Source: Pseudomonas triticicola
GTDB lineage: Bacteria > Pseudomonadota > Gammaproteobacteria > Pseudomonadales > Pseudomonadaceae
Length of the DNA stretch: 64,000 nt
Direction: 5' to 3'
Assembly: GCF_019145375.1 (NCBI RefSeq)
Contig: NZ_JAHSTX010000001.1
Coordinates: forward strand, 4,861,501-4,925,500
Shown: piece by piece, positions 37,873 to 47,387 of the stretch
Position numbering within the stretch: position 1 is the stretch's first letter
How the letters are laid out: each line of letters begins with the position of its first letter
Translations under genes and position numbers: made by a program
The notes under the pieces: generated by a model
What the model saw: only the letters and a program-made list of their open reading frames with translations
Told to the model about the DNA's origin: nothing
Database searches by the model: none

Positions 37873-38078
37873 GAGTCTTGCTCCAGGGCCTTGAGGCGCG
37901 AAATCATCGATTCGACCTTACGCCGGGCGATTTCGTTTTTTTCAATGAGGTGAGCGCGTTCCTCGCGCCAGGTTTTTTCCTGAGCTAGTAAGAGTGCGTT
38001 TTGACTCTTAAGTTGCTCGACTCGGCCAATCAGCAGTTCGAGTCTGGCCATCAGCGCTTGCAGGTCGGTGTCTTCCAT
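37869..38078 (-). CDS. ZapB-like coiled-coil protein, TIGR02449 family
   Basis: A 69-residue all-helical protein: MEDTDLQALMARLELLIGRV then Glu/Lys/Gln/Leu-rich heptads to the end. It belongs to the small TIGR02449 family seen upstream of zapA in pseudomonads and relatives. By analogy with E. coli ZapB it probably works with ZapA at the division ring; this is inference from context and shape. A GTG three codons upstream (38087) is an alternative start. Overlaps zapA by four bases. Confidence 0.82.
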   Translation of the reverse strand: MEDTDLQALMARLELLIGRVEQLKSQNALLLAQEKTWREERAHLIEKNEIARRKVESMISRLKALEQDS

Positions 38079-38203
38079 TGGGTCCACGTGTTCGTCTGAT
38101 GGGTGGTAACTGGCGGACAGCCTTTAATGGTCTTGGCGGGGCTGTCGATGTAGGATACAAGGCCTTCATTCTAGACATAGCGCCGTCTGGCGCCTAGCTG
38201 CCC

Positions 38204-38764
38204 ATGACCATTGCGAATTCCCCGTACCAAGCCTTTGCCACCCTGCTGACTGCCAGCGGCCACAACGTCTCGCCTGCCGAACTGCACGGCGTGCTGCTCG
38301 GGCGCAGTTGCGCCGGGGCCGGCTTCGATAACGACGGCTGGCTGATCGACGCCGCCGAACTGCTCGAAGGCGAGATCCAGGACAACGTCCGCAACGCCCT
38401 GATCGGCCTGCAGGAGATGGTCAAAGGCGAGCTGACTGGCGACGACGTGACCGTCGTTCTGCTGCTGCCGACCGACGATGCACCGCTGGCCGACCGCGCT
38501 GCCGCACTGGGCGAGTGGTGCCAGGGTTTCCTCAGCGGTTTCGGCCTGAACTGCCGCGACAGCAGCATGCTCAGCACCGAAGCCACCGAAGTGCTGCAGG
38601 ATCTGGCAGCCATTTCCCAGGTGCAGGACGCGCTGGAAGAATCCGAAGACGGCGAATCCGACTACATGGAAGTCATGGAATACCTGCGCGTCGCGCCGTT
38701 GCTGCTGTTCTCGGAAACCAAAAAAGCCGATGTGCCGCCAGCCGCCAAGCCGTCGCTGCATTAA
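38204..38764 (+). CDS. ygfB: YgfB family protein (UPF0149)
   Basis: A 186-residue acidic helical protein of the UPF0149/YecA family. The motifs [31 protein letters not shown] and the acidic C-terminal [16 protein letters not shown] are characteristic. In P. aeruginosa, YgfB has been reported to dampen ampDh3 expression by opposing the antiterminator AlpA and so to raise beta-lactam resistance. Whether that holds here is unknown. It is divergent from the zapB-like gene and starts a pepP-ubiH run. Confidence 0.93.
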   Translation: MTIANSPYQAFATLLTASGHNVSPAELHGVLLGRSCAGAGFDNDGWLIDAAELLEGEIQDNVRNALIGLQEMVKGELTGDDVTVVLLLPTDDAPLADRAAALGEWCQGFLSGFGLNCRDSSMLSTEATEVLQDLAAISQVQDALEESEDGESDYMEVMEYLRVAPLLLFSETKKADVPPAAKPSLH

Positions 38765-38791
38765 TCGCGTGCCAGGGAAAGCCATCTGCCC

Positions 38792-40126
38792 ATGACCCAC
38801 ATCCCCAAAGCGGAATACAGCCGTCGCCGCAAGGCCCTGATGGCGCAGATGGAACCCAACAGCATCGCGATCCTGCCCGCCGCCGCGGTGGCCATCCGCA
38901 ACCGCGACGTCGAGCATGTCTACCGTCAGGACAGCGACTTCCAGTACCTCAGCGGTTTTCCCGAGCCACAAGCCGTCATCGTTCTGATGCCCGGTCGCGA
39001 GCACGGCGAGTACATCCTGTTCTGCCGTGAACGCAACGCCGAACGCGAATTGTGGGATGGCCTGCGCGCCGGGCAGGAAGGCGCGATCCGCGAATACGGC
39101 GCCGACGACGCCTTTCCGATTACTGACATCGACGACATTCTTCCCGGCCTGATCGAAGGCCGCGACCGGGTGTATTCGGCGATGGGCAGCAACCCTGAAT
39201 TCGATCGGCACCTGATGGACTGGATCAACGTGATCCGCTCCAAGGCGCACCTCGGCGCGCAGCCGCCGAATGAATTCGTTGCCCTGGATCATCTGCTGCA
39301 CGACATGCGCCTGTATAAATCGGCGGTAGAAGTGAAGGTGATGCGCGAAGCCGCGCGGATCTCCGCGCAAGCGCATATCCGCGCGATGCAGGCCAGTCGT
39401 CCGGGGCTGCATGAATACAGCCTCGAAGCCGAACTGGATTACGAATTCCGCAAGGGCGGGGCGAAGATGCCGGCCTACGGTTCGATCGTCGCCGCCGGGC
39501 GCAACAGCTGCATCCTGCATTACCAGCAGAATGACGCGTTGCTCAAGGACGGCGATCTGGTGTTGATCGACGCCGGTTGCGAGATCGACTGCTACGCCAG
39601 CGACATCACCCGCACGTGGCCGGTCAACGGCAAGTTTTCGCCGGAGCAGAAGGCGATCTACGAGTTGGTGCTGGCTTCGCAGGAAGCGGCATTCGCCGAG
39701 ATCGCACCGAACAAGCACTGGAATCAGGCGCACGAGGCCACGGTGCGGGTGATCACCGCAGGTCTGGTCAAGCTTGGTTTGTTGCAGGGCGAGGTTGACG
39801 AGTTGATCGCCAGCGAAGCCTACAAGGCTTTTTATATGCACCGTGCCGGCCACTGGCTGGGTATGGATGTGCATGACGTCGGCGAGTACAAGGTCGGCGG
39901 CGAATGGCGCGTGCTGGAGGTCGGCATGGCGCTGACCGTGGAGCCGGGCATCTACATCGCCGCGGACAATCAGAACGTGGCGAAGAAATGGCGCGGCATT
40001 GGCGTGCGCATCGAGGATGACGTGGTCGTAACGCGATCCGGTTGTGAAATTCTCACCAGCGGTGTGCCAAAAACCGTTGCCGAGATCGAAGCGCTGATGG
40101 CACAAGCAAGGACACACGCAGCATGA
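38792..40126 (+). CDS. pepP: Xaa-Pro aminopeptidase P
   Basis: A 444-residue M24B metallopeptidase that removes an N-terminal residue preceding proline. The N-terminal creatinase-like domain (1-170) is followed by the pita-bread domain with metal ligands D260 and D271 (LIDAGCEIDCYASDITRTW), H354 (RAGHWLGMDVHDVG), E384 (VEPGIYI) and E408 (GVRIEDDVVV). These are nearly the positions of E. coli PepP. The gene order ygfB-pepP-ubiH is the same as in E. coli. The stop overlaps ubiH by four bases. Confidence 0.96.
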   Translation: MTHIPKAEYSRRRKALMAQMEPNSIAILPAAAVAIRNRDVEHVYRQDSDFQYLSGFPEPQAVIVLMPGREHGEYILFCRERNAERELWDGLRAGQEGAIREYGADDAFPITDIDDILPGLIEGRDRVYSAMGSNPEFDRHLMDWINVIRSKAHLGAQPPNEFVALDHLLHDMRLYKSAVEVKVMREAARISAQAHIRAMQASRPGLHEYSLEAELDYEFRKGGAKMPAYGSIVAAGRNSCILHYQQNDALLKDGDLVLIDAGCEIDCYASDITRTWPVNGKFSPEQKAIYELVLASQEAAFAEIAPNKHWNQAHEATVRVITAGLVKLGLLQGEVDELIASEAYKAFYMHRAGHWLGMDVHDVGEYKVGGEWRVLEVGMALTVEPGIYIAADNQNVAKKWRGIGVRIEDDVVVTRSGCEILTSGVPKTVAEIEALMAQARTHAA

Positions 40127-41310
40127 GTCGAGTCAATCTGGCAATCATCGGTGGCGGTCTGGTCGGCGCCAGTCTGGCGTTGGCGTTGCAGGCCGGGGCC
40201 AAGGCGCAGGGCTGGAAAATCGTCCTGATCGAACCGTTCGCTCCCGGCGACAGCTGGCAGCCGAGCTACGACGCCCGCTCTTCGGCGCTGTCGTTCGGCT
40301 CGCGGCAGATTTATCAGCGCCTGGGCGTGTGGCAGGAAATTTCCCGCCGCGCCGAGCCGATCAAACAGATTCATGTCTCCGACCGTGGCCGTTTCTCCAC
40401 CGCGCGCTTGTCGGCGATGGAAGAGGGTGTGCCAGCGCTCGGTTACGTGGTGGAAAACGCTTGGCTCGGCCAGTGCCTGTGGCAACACCTCGATAAAGAC
40501 GTGATCACGTGGCGCTGCCCGGCGGAAGTCACGCGCATGGAGCCGTTGGCCGATGGCTACCGCCTGACCCTCAACGATGAAACCACGCTGGAATGCGACC
40601 TCGCGGTGCTCGCCGATGGCGGCCGGTCCGGGCTGCGCGAACAGTTGGGCATCAACGTGCGCACGCGCCCGTACAACCAGAGCGCGCTGATTGCCAACAT
40701 CACCCCGAGTGAAGCGCACAACGGCATGGCTTTCGAGCGCTTTACCGATGAGGGGCCGATGGCCCTGCTGCCGTTGCCGGACAATCGCTGCGCACTGGTG
40801 TGGACGCGGCTGGGCATGGATGCGCAGCGTCTGACTGAATTGAGCGAGCGTGATTTTCTCAGCGAGCTGCAAGGCGTGTTCGGTTACCGCCTCGGCACTT
40901 TGAAACAGGTCGGCGCGCGGCATCTTTATCCGCTGGCACTGATCGAAGCTGAAGAACAGGTGCGCTCGCATCTGGCCGTGCTCGGCAACGCCGCACACAG
41001 CCTGCACCCGATCGCCGGCCAGGGCTTCAACCTTTCGCTGCGTGACGCCGATGCCTTGGCTGCCGCGCTGCTTGCGAGTGATAAGCCGCTGGGCGACTTC
41101 GCTACGTTGCAGGCCTATCGCGAGCGGCAGCGCCTTGATCAGGACCTGACGGTGGGCTTCTCCGATCAGGTCACGCGCCTGTTCGGCAGCAGCCAGCCGC
41201 TGGTGTCGCTGGGGCGCAATCTCGGCCTGCTCGGCCTCGACCTGCTGCCGCCAGCCAAACGCTGGTTCGCCCGGCAGGCGATGGGCCTGGGAACCCGTCC
41301 GGATGCTTGA
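40123..41310 (+). CDS. ubiH: 2-octaprenyl-6-methoxyphenol hydroxylase UbiH
   Basis: A 395-residue FAD monooxygenase of ubiquinone synthesis. The dinucleotide-binding motif NLAIIGGGLVGASLALAL is at the N-terminus and the second FAD motif, NAAHSLHPIAGQGFNLSLRD, lies near residue 290. In between is the DG motif VLADGGRSGLRE. UbiH, UbiI and UbiF are paralogues; I call UbiH from its place after pepP. The ATGA overlap with pepP and the eight-base overlap with the next gene show a tight operon. Confidence 0.92.
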   Translation: MSRVNLAIIGGGLVGASLALALQAGAKAQGWKIVLIEPFAPGDSWQPSYDARSSALSFGSRQIYQRLGVWQEISRRAEPIKQIHVSDRGRFSTARLSAMEEGVPALGYVVENAWLGQCLWQHLDKDVITWRCPAEVTRMEPLADGYRLTLNDETTLECDLAVLADGGRSGLREQLGINVRTRPYNQSALIANITPSEAHNGMAFERFTDEGPMALLPLPDNRCALVWTRLGMDAQRLTELSERDFLSELQGVFGYRLGTLKQVGARHLYPLALIEAEEQVRSHLAVLGNAAHSLHPIAGQGFNLSLRDADALAAALLASDKPLGDFATLQAYRERQRLDQDLTVGFSDQVTRLFGSSQPLVSLGRNLGLLGLDLLPPAKRWFARQAMGLGTRPDA

Positions 41311-41788
41311 GTGGCTGAGCAAAAAAATCGGCAAGGCACGATTGATGCTCTGGGTAATGACCTTCTACCCGCCGTATCTCGGCGCCGGAGTGCGCGTTCG
41401 GCACATCAGTGACGACTTTCGCGATGTGCAGGTGTCCATGGGTTTGGGTTGGTACAACCGCAACTACGTCGGCACCCAGTTTGGCGGCAGTCTGTATTCG
41501 ATGGTCGACCCGTTCTTCATGTTGATGCTGATGGAAAACCTCGGCCCGAAATACATCGTCTGGGACAAAGCCGCCGACATCGATTTCATTGCGCCGGGCA
41601 AAGGCCCGGTGTTCGCCCGGTTCAACATCGACCAGACTCTGCTCGACGAGATCCGCCGGCAGACCGCCAACGGCGAGAAATACCTGCCGCAGTTGCAGGT
41701 CGACATTCATGACGGCGCCGGCAACCTTGTGGCGCGGGTCGGTAAAACCCTTTACGTGCGGCTCAAGCCGCAAGCGAGACAGGCCTAA
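41303..41788 (+). CDS. DUF4442 hot-dog fold protein
   Basis: A 161-residue soluble protein starting MLEWLSKKIGKARLMLWVMT. The central part (GLGWYNRNYVGTQFGGSLYS) is the conserved core of DUF4442, a thioesterase-like hot-dog family. YIVWDKAADIDFIAPGKGPV is the second block. No activity is proven for the family. It is sandwiched in the ubiH-ubiI operon, overlapping ubiH by eight bases and ending three bases before ubiI, so a role linked to ubiquinone or to acyl-thioesters is a possibility only. Confidence 0.88.
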   Translation: MLEWLSKKIGKARLMLWVMTFYPPYLGAGVRVRHISDDFRDVQVSMGLGWYNRNYVGTQFGGSLYSMVDPFFMLMLMENLGPKYIVWDKAADIDFIAPGKGPVFARFNIDQTLLDEIRRQTANGEKYLPQLQVDIHDGAGNLVARVGKTLYVRLKPQARQA

Positions 41789-41791
41789 AGC

Positions 41792-43015
41792 ATGGAAATG
41801 CGCGCAGATCTGCTGATTGTCGGAGCCGGAATGGTCGGCAGCGCCTTGGCGCTGGCGCTACAGGACAGTGGGCTGGAAGTGCTGCTGCTCGACGGCAGCC
41901 CGTTGAGCGTGAAGCCGTTCGATGCCGAAGCGGCGTTCGAACCGCGCGTCAGTGCATTGTCGGCGGCGAGCCAGCGCATTCTCGAACGCCTCGGTGTCTG
42001 GGACGGCATCGCCCAGCGGCGCAGCAGCCCGTACACCGACATGCACGTCTGGGACGGCAGCGGCACCGGACAAATTCATTTTTCGGCGAGCAGCGTACAT
42101 GCCGATGTGCTCGGCCACATTGTCGAAAACCGCGTGGTGCAGGATGCGCTGCTCGAGCGTTTGCATGATTGCGACCTCGGCATGCTGGCCAATGCGCGGC
42201 TGGAACAGATGCGTCGCTCCGGCGATGACTGGCTGCTGACCCTGGCCGATGGCCGCACCTTGCGCGCGCCGCTGGTGATCGCGGCGGACGGCGCCAATTC
42301 TGCTGTGCGCCGTCTCACTGGGGTGGCGACCCGCGAGTGGGATTATCTGCATCACGCCATCGTCACCAGCGTGCGCTGCAGCCAGCCGCACCGCAAAACC
42401 GCCTGGCAGCGCTTTACCGATCACGGGCCATTGGCGTTTCTGCCGCTGGAACGTGATGGTCAGCAGGACTGGTGCTCGATCGTCTGGTCGACCACACCGG
42501 CTGAAGCCGAGCGCTTGATGGCGCTGGAGGAGACTGCGTTTTGCGCTGAGCTGGAGCGAGCCTTCGAGGGGCGCCTCGGTGAAGTGATCAGCGCCGACCC
42601 GCGTCTGTGCGTGCCGCTGCGTCAGCGTCACGCCAAACGTTATGTCGCTGAAGGCCTGGCGTTGATCGGTGATGCGGCGCACACCATTCACCCGTTGGCG
42701 GGGCAGGGTGTGAACCTTGGTTTCCTCGATGCAGCGGTGCTGGCGGAAGTGCTGCTGCAAGCGCATGAGCGTGGTGAGCGACTGGCGGATGTCAAAGTAT
42801 TGAGCCGTTATGAGCGCCGGCGCATGCCACACAATCTGGCGCTGATGGCGGCGATGGAAGGCTTCGAGCGGTTGTTCCAGGCCGACCCGCTGCCACTGCG
42901 CTGGTTGCGCAATACCGGGTTGAAACTGGTCGAGCAGATGCCCGAGGCGAAGGCGTTGTTTGTTCGCGAGGCGCTGGGGCTGACCGGGGATCTTCCAGCA
43001 CTGGCAAAGCCCTGA
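41792..43015 (+). CDS. ubiI: UbiI/VisC family FAD-dependent hydroxylase
   Basis: A 407-residue FAD monooxygenase, paralogous to UbiH. It has DLLIVGAGMVGSALALALQD at the N-terminus, the motif VIAADGANSAVRRLTG in the middle, and GDAAHTIHPLAGQGVNLGFL at about residue 293. UbiI (formerly VisC) hydroxylates C5 of the ubiquinone ring precursor in E. coli. The pair ubiH-visC after pepP is the standard order. A start two codons downstream (41798) is also possible. A REP pair follows. Confidence 0.9.
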   Translation: MEMRADLLIVGAGMVGSALALALQDSGLEVLLLDGSPLSVKPFDAEAAFEPRVSALSAASQRILERLGVWDGIAQRRSSPYTDMHVWDGSGTGQIHFSASSVHADVLGHIVENRVVQDALLERLHDCDLGMLANARLEQMRRSGDDWLLTLADGRTLRAPLVIAADGANSAVRRLTGVATREWDYLHHAIVTSVRCSQPHRKTAWQRFTDHGPLAFLPLERDGQQDWCSIVWSTTPAEAERLMALEETAFCAELERAFEGRLGEVISADPRLCVPLRQRHAKRYVAEGLALIGDAAHTIHPLAGQGVNLGFLDAAVLAEVLLQAHERGERLADVKVLSRYERRRMPHNLALMAAMEGFERLFQADPLPLRWLRNTGLKLVEQMPEAKALFVREALGLTGDLPALAKP

Positions 43016-43040
43016 CCGCCTCATTGAGGCTGATGGCCCC

Positions 43041-43106
43041 TTCGCGAGCAGGCTCGCTCCCACAGTTGAGATGCATTCCAATGTGGGAGCGAGCCTGCTC
43101 GCGAAA
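43041..43106. repeat. Paired REP element, family A
   Basis: TTCGCGAGCAGGCTCGCTCC and inverted copy with a 16-base spacer, in the gap between ubiI and the iron-binding protein gene. Confidence 0.88.
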
Positions 43107-43235
43107 GCGTCCGCCCACTTACCGCAGTTTTGAGTCGTGCAACATCTGGTAACGCCTTCCCCCAGTGTTCGATTGTGGTGGTAAATGTGAGTCCTTATCA
43201 TTTGGCCCACCTTTCCCGACCGTGAGACCACTCCC

Positions 43236-44240
43236 ATGTTGGCACCCAAGCGTCTTCTGACCGCACTGGCCTTGACCCTGATCGGCAGCACCACTGCCCA
43301 GGCCGCCGATGAGGTGGTGGTTTATTCGTCGCGTATCGATGAGCTGATCAAACCGGTATTCGATGCCTACACCGCCAAGACCGGGGTGAAGATCAAGTTC
43401 ATCACCGACAAGGAAGCGCCGCTGATGCAGCGCATCAAGGCCGAAGGTGAAAACGCCACAGCCGATCTGCTGCTCACCGTCGATGCCGGCAACCTGTGGC
43501 AGGCCGAGCAGATGGGCATCCTCCAGCCATTCACCTCGAAAACCATCGACGCCAATATTCCTCAGCAATATCGCTCGTCCACCCACGCCTGGACCGGCCT
43601 GAGCCTGCGCGCGCGGACCATCGCCTATTCCACCGAGCGGGTGAAGCCGGGCGAACTGACCACCTATGAAGCGCTGGCCGACAAGAATTGGGAAGGTCGC
43701 CTGTGCCTGCGCACGGCGAAGAAGGTCTACAACCAGTCGCTGACTGCGACCATGATCGAAGTCCACGGCGCCGAGAAGACCGAGAAAATCCTCAAGGGCT
43801 GGGTCAACAACCTGTCCACTGACGTGTTCTCCGATGACGTTGCGGTGCTGGAAGCGATCAACGCCGGGCAGTGTGACGTTGGCATCGTCAACACCTACTA
43901 CTACGGTCGCCTGCACAAGCAGAAGCCTGAATTGCCGGTGAAGCTGTTCTGGCCGAACCAGGCTGATCGTGGTGTGCATGTGAACCTGTCGGGCATCGGC
44001 CTGACCAAACATGCACCGCACCCGGAAGCGGCCAAGGCCCTGGTCGAATGGATGACCACGCCTGAGGCGCAGAAGATTTTTGCCGACGTGAATCAGGAAT
44101 TCCCGGCCAACCCGGCGGTGGCGCCTTCGGAAGAAGTGGCGGCATGGGGCAAGTTCATTGCTGATACCTTGCCGGTAGAAGTGGCGGGCAAACGTCAGGC
44201 CGAGGCGATCCGGATGATGGATCGGGCGGGGTGGAACTGA
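43236..44240 (+). CDS. Iron(III) ABC transporter, periplasmic binding protein (FbpA/HitA type)
   Basis: A 334-residue exported protein with a signal peptide ending near STTAQAA. The mature part begins [19 protein letters not shown], the usual opening of ferric-iron binding proteins. [10 protein letters not shown] holds the adjacent tyrosines that bind Fe(III) in Fbp[21 protein letters not shown] and [17 protein letters not shown] are further family blocks. It delivers iron to the permease encoded downstream, beyond a 245-base gap filled by a repeat. No matching ATPase gene is in the window. Confidence 0.93.
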   Translation: MLAPKRLLTALALTLIGSTTAQAADEVVVYSSRIDELIKPVFDAYTAKTGVKIKFITDKEAPLMQRIKAEGENATADLLLTVDAGNLWQAEQMGILQPFTSKTIDANIPQQYRSSTHAWTGLSLRARTIAYSTERVKPGELTTYEALADKNWEGRLCLRTAKKVYNQSLTATMIEVHGAEKTEKILKGWVNNLSTDVFSDDVAVLEAINAGQCDVGIVNTYYYGRLHKQKPELPVKLFWPNQADRGVHVNLSGIGLTKHAPHPEAAKALVEWMTTPEAQKIFADVNQEFPANPAVAPSEEVAAWGKFIADTLPVEVAGKRQAEAIRMMDRAGWN

Positions 44241-44276
44241 GGCGTTTCGTGTAACTGTTGATCTTTCAAGATCGTT

Positions 44277-44424
44277 CCCTCACCCCAGCCCTCTCCCGGA
44301 GGGAGAGGGAGCCAACTTGTGTTGTTTTCGAAACTTGAGTTCGACTCAATATCTCAGGTCGATGTAGTTTGCATGAGCACCTCGGTCAGTTCCCTCTCCC
44401 TCCGGGAGAGGGCTAGGGTGAGGG
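44277..44424. repeat. Paired repeat of REP family C
   Basis: CCCTCACCCCAGCCCTCTCC with hairpin partner, a 60-base spacer, then CCCTCTCCCTCCGGGAGAGG and GCTAGGGTGAGGG. It separates the iron-binding-protein gene from its permease gene. Confidence 0.82.
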
Positions 44425-44485
44425 CAGCAATCCCAACCTGAAATACGCAATCCAAGAACACCCCAATCCCTCCAGAGACCCAAAA

Positions 44486-46102
44486 GTGGCCCACCCCGCC
44501 CAACGCCGCTGGTACCCCATCGTCTTCGCCATCGCCGCGCTGGTGCTGTTGCCGCTGAGCGTGCTGTTGTTGTCGTGGCAGACCATCGATCAGCAGATCT
44601 GGTCGCACCTGTGGCAAACCCAGATGCCGCGTCTGCTCGGCAATACCCTGACGCTGATCCTCGGCGTCGGTGTCGGCGTGACGCTGCTGGGTGTCAGCCT
44701 CGCGTGGCTGACCAGTCTCTGTGAATTCCCCGGTCGGCGCTGGCTCGACTGGGCGCTGATGCTGCCCTTCGCCATTCCAGCGTATGTACTGGCGTTCGTT
44801 TTCGTCGGCCTGCTCGATTTCGCCGGCCCCGTGCAAACCCTGCTGCGCGAATGGTTCGGCACGGGTCTGCGCCTGCCGCGAGTGCGTTCCACCGGCGGGG
44901 TGATCGTGGTGCTGGTGCTGGTGTTTTATCCCTACGTTTATTTGCTGGCGCGCACCGCGTTCCTGGCTCAGGGCAAAGGTTTGATGGAAGCGGCGCGGGT
45001 GCTCGGGCAGTCGCCGTGGCAGGCGTTCTGGCGGGTTGCGCTGCCGATGGCGCGCCCGGCGATCGGCGCGGGCGTGGCGCTGGCGCTGATGGAAACCCTC
45101 GCCGATTTTGGCGCGGTATCGGTGTTCAATTTCGACACCTTCACCACGGCAATCTACAAGACCTGGTACGGCTTCTTCAGCCTGCCCAGCGCCGCACAAC
45201 TGGCCAGTCTGTTGCTGCTGGTAGTGATGCTGGTGCTGTACGGCGAGCGCCGGGCACGCGGGGCGAATCGGGCCAGCAATGAGCGGCCACGGGTGAAAGC
45301 GCTGTATCACCTGCGCGGGCTCAAGGCTTTGGCGGCGACAGGCTGGTGTGGAATGGTATTCGCCTGCGCCTTCGTCATCCCGGTGCTGCAACTGGTCGTC
45401 TGGTTCTGGCAGCGTGGGCGGTTCGATCTTGATGAGCGTTATGCCGGGCTGATTTTGCATACGCTGTATCTGGGCGCGATGGCGGCGCTGATCACCGTCA
45501 GTGTTGCGCTATTGCTGGCGTTTGCCCGGCGCCTGGCACCGACCCCAGCCATCAACTCCGGCGTCGGTCTGGCCAATCTCGGCTACGCCTTGCCCGGTTC
45601 GGTGCTGGCAGTGTCGATCATGCTTGCCTTCAGTTATCTGGATCGTGAACTGGTGATTCCGCTCTCCGCCTGGCTCGGTGGTGCCGGCAAACCGTTGCTG
45701 CTCGGCAGCCTCGCGGCGTTGCTGATGGCTTATCTGGTGCGCTTCATTGCCGTCGCCTATGGGCCGCTGGAAAGCAGTCTGGCGCGTATACGGCCCTCTT
45801 TGCCTGAAGCGGCACGTAGCCTGGGTGTCAGTGGGCCGCGACTGTTTTTCAAAGTGTATCTGCCGCTGCTGCTGCCCGGCACCTTGAGCGCCGCGTTGCT
45901 GGTGTTCGTCGATGTGCTCAAGGAAATGCCTGCGACCCTGCTGATGCGCCCGTTTGGCTGGGACACGCTGGCGGTGCGCATCTTTGAAATGACCAGCGAA
46001 GGCGAGTGGGCGCGCGCTTCGTTGCCGGCATTGACGCTGGTGCTGGTCGGCCTGTTGCCGGTGATCGGATTGATTCGACGTTCGGCGCACCGAAACACTT
46101 AG
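44486..46102 (+). CDS. Iron(III) ABC transporter, fused permease (FbpB/HitB type)
   Basis: A 538-residue inner-membrane protein with two homologous permease halves of about six helices each. Each half carries an EAA loop for the ATPase: GLMEAARVLGQSPWQAFWRV in the first and SLPEAARSLGVSGPRLFFKV in the second. Such duplicated permeases belong to the ferric-iron/thiamine family. The start is a GTG at 44486 with only a weak purine-rich stretch (CCAGAGACCC) upstream. In H. influenzae and Neisseria an ATPase gene (hitC/fbpC) follows; here gcvT follows, so the ATPase must come from elsewhere. Confidence 0.93.
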   Translation: MAHPAQRRWYPIVFAIAALVLLPLSVLLLSWQTIDQQIWSHLWQTQMPRLLGNTLTLILGVGVGVTLLGVSLAWLTSLCEFPGRRWLDWALMLPFAIPAYVLAFVFVGLLDFAGPVQTLLREWFGTGLRLPRVRSTGGVIVVLVLVFYPYVYLLARTAFLAQGKGLMEAARVLGQSPWQAFWRVALPMARPAIGAGVALALMETLADFGAVSVFNFDTFTTAIYKTWYGFFSLPSAAQLASLLLLVVMLVLYGERRARGANRASNERPRVKALYHLRGLKALAATGWCGMVFACAFVIPVLQLVVWFWQRGRFDLDERYAGLILHTLYLGAMAALITVSVALLLAFARRLAPTPAINSGVGLANLGYALPGSVLAVSIMLAFSYLDRELVIPLSAWLGGAGKPLLLGSLAALLMAYLVRFIAVAYGPLESSLARIRPSLPEAARSLGVSGPRLFFKVYLPLLLPGTLSAALLVFVDVLKEMPATLLMRPFGWDTLAVRIFEMTSEGEWARASLPALTLVLVGLLPVIGLIRRSAHRNT

Positions 46103-46257
46103 TCGTCAGTCCTACATCATGCGGCTACAATGCGCGGCATTCGGTGCGGTTCGTCTGACAGACCCGTGCGCTGGAATCGGCTGCAAGCCTTACTTATCAA
46201 GGCTTTCAGCCGTATAGCGGCGGTCCGCACCCTCGCCACGCCCGGAAGGAGAAACCC
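46103..46257 (+). promoter_or_regulatory. Leader and promoter region of gcvT
   Basis: TACAAT at about 46125 could be a -10 element, giving a leader of about 120 bases. The leader has an inverted repeat AAGCCTT-ACTTATC-AAGGCTT (46185-46205) and ends with a strong GGAAGGAGAA Shine-Dalgarno. I looked for the conserved blocks of a glycine riboswitch and did not find them. Confidence 0.4.
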
Positions 46258-47340
46258 ATGGGACAGCGTACGCCTCTGTATGACCTGCACCTCGCGCTCG
46301 GCGCGAAGATGGTCGATTTTGGCGGTTGGGACATGCCACTGCATTACGGCTCGCAGGTCGAGGAGCACCACGAAGTGCGCCGCGATTGCGGGGTGTTCGA
46401 TGTTTCCCATATGACCGTGATCGATGTCAACGGCGCCCAGGCCAAAGCCTGGCTCCAGCATTTGCTGGCCAACGACGTCGAACGTCTGCACCGCCCCGGC
46501 CGGGCGTTGTACAGCACCATGCTCAACGAGCGTGGCGGCATCGTCGACGACATGATCGTCTATCGCCTCGACGACGCCTACCGGCTGGTGTTCAACGCCT
46601 CGACCCGCGATCAGGATCTGGCCTGGATGAACGCCCAGCTCGGCGCCTACGACGTGCAACTGCACGAGCGCGCCGAGCTGGCGATGCTCGCCATCCAGGG
46701 CCCGCAGGCCCGGCACAAGATTGCCGAACTGGTCACCCAGTCCCGCGCCACGCTGATCCAGCAACTCAAACCTTTCGAAGGCGCCATCGACGGCGACTGG
46801 TTCATCGCGCGCACCGGTTACACCGGCGAGGATGGCCTGGAAATCTGCCTGCCGGCGAATCAGGCGCCGGGCTTCTTCAACGATCTGGTCGGAGCCGGTA
46901 TTTCCCCGATCGGCCTTGGCGCTCGCGACACGTTGCGCGTCGAGGCCGGCATGAACCTGTACGGTCAGGATATTCATCAGGACGTTTCACCGCTGGCCTC
47001 GAACATGGCCTGGAGCATCGCCTGGGAGCCGGCCTCGCGGCAGTTCATCGGCCGCGCGGCGCTGGAGGCGGAAAAAGCCGCCGGTGTGGCGCACAAGCTG
47101 GTCGGTCTGGTGCTGGAAGAGCGCGGGGTTTTGCGCGCTCACCAAGTGGTTCGCATCGCCGATGTTGGCGAAGGGGAGATCACCAGTGGTAGTTTCTCTC
47201 CTACGCTGAGCAAATCGATTGCCCTGGCGCGTGTACCGATGGCAACCGCCGACCGCGCCGAAGTGGAAATCCGTGGCAAGTGGTATCCGGTGCGAGTGGT
47301 CAAACCGACCTTCGTACGCCATGGCAAAACCTTGATCTAA
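46258..47340 (+). CDS. gcvT: Glycine cleavage system T protein (aminomethyltransferase)
   Basis: A 360-residue tetrahydrofolate-dependent aminomethyltransferase. It releases ammonia from the aminomethyl-lipoyl arm of GcvH and makes 5,10-methylene-THF. Motifs include AKMVDFGGWDMPLHYGSQVE at the start, VSHMTVIDVNG, GIVDDMIVYRL and RTGYTGEDGLEICLP. The conserved Asp of the folate site is in the GGIVDDMIVY region. It is the first gene of gcvT-gcvH-gcvP. Confidence 0.96.
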   Translation: MGQRTPLYDLHLALGAKMVDFGGWDMPLHYGSQVEEHHEVRRDCGVFDVSHMTVIDVNGAQAKAWLQHLLANDVERLHRPGRALYSTMLNERGGIVDDMIVYRLDDAYRLVFNASTRDQDLAWMNAQLGAYDVQLHERAELAMLAIQGPQARHKIAELVTQSRATLIQQLKPFEGAIDGDWFIARTGYTGEDGLEICLPANQAPGFFNDLVGAGISPIGLGARDTLRVEAGMNLYGQDIHQDVSPLASNMAWSIAWEPASRQFIGRAALEAEKAAGVAHKLVGLVLEERGVLRAHQVVRIADVGEGEITSGSFSPTLSKSIALARVPMATADRAEVEIRGKWYPVRVVKPTFVRHGKTLI

Positions 47341-47387
47341 CCTTTTCTGGCGGGCATGACCGCTGACCAATTTCCGAGGAACCGAAG

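Noticed and set aside
43170..43205. Fur box upstream of the iron-binding protein gene
   Set aside because: Only a half-site-like CTTATCATT is present; the other half does not match the 19-base consensus.
46103..46257. Glycine riboswitch before gcvT
   Set aside because: The conserved aptamer blocks are not present in the leader; only a short inverted repeat and a Shine-Dalgarno are seen.
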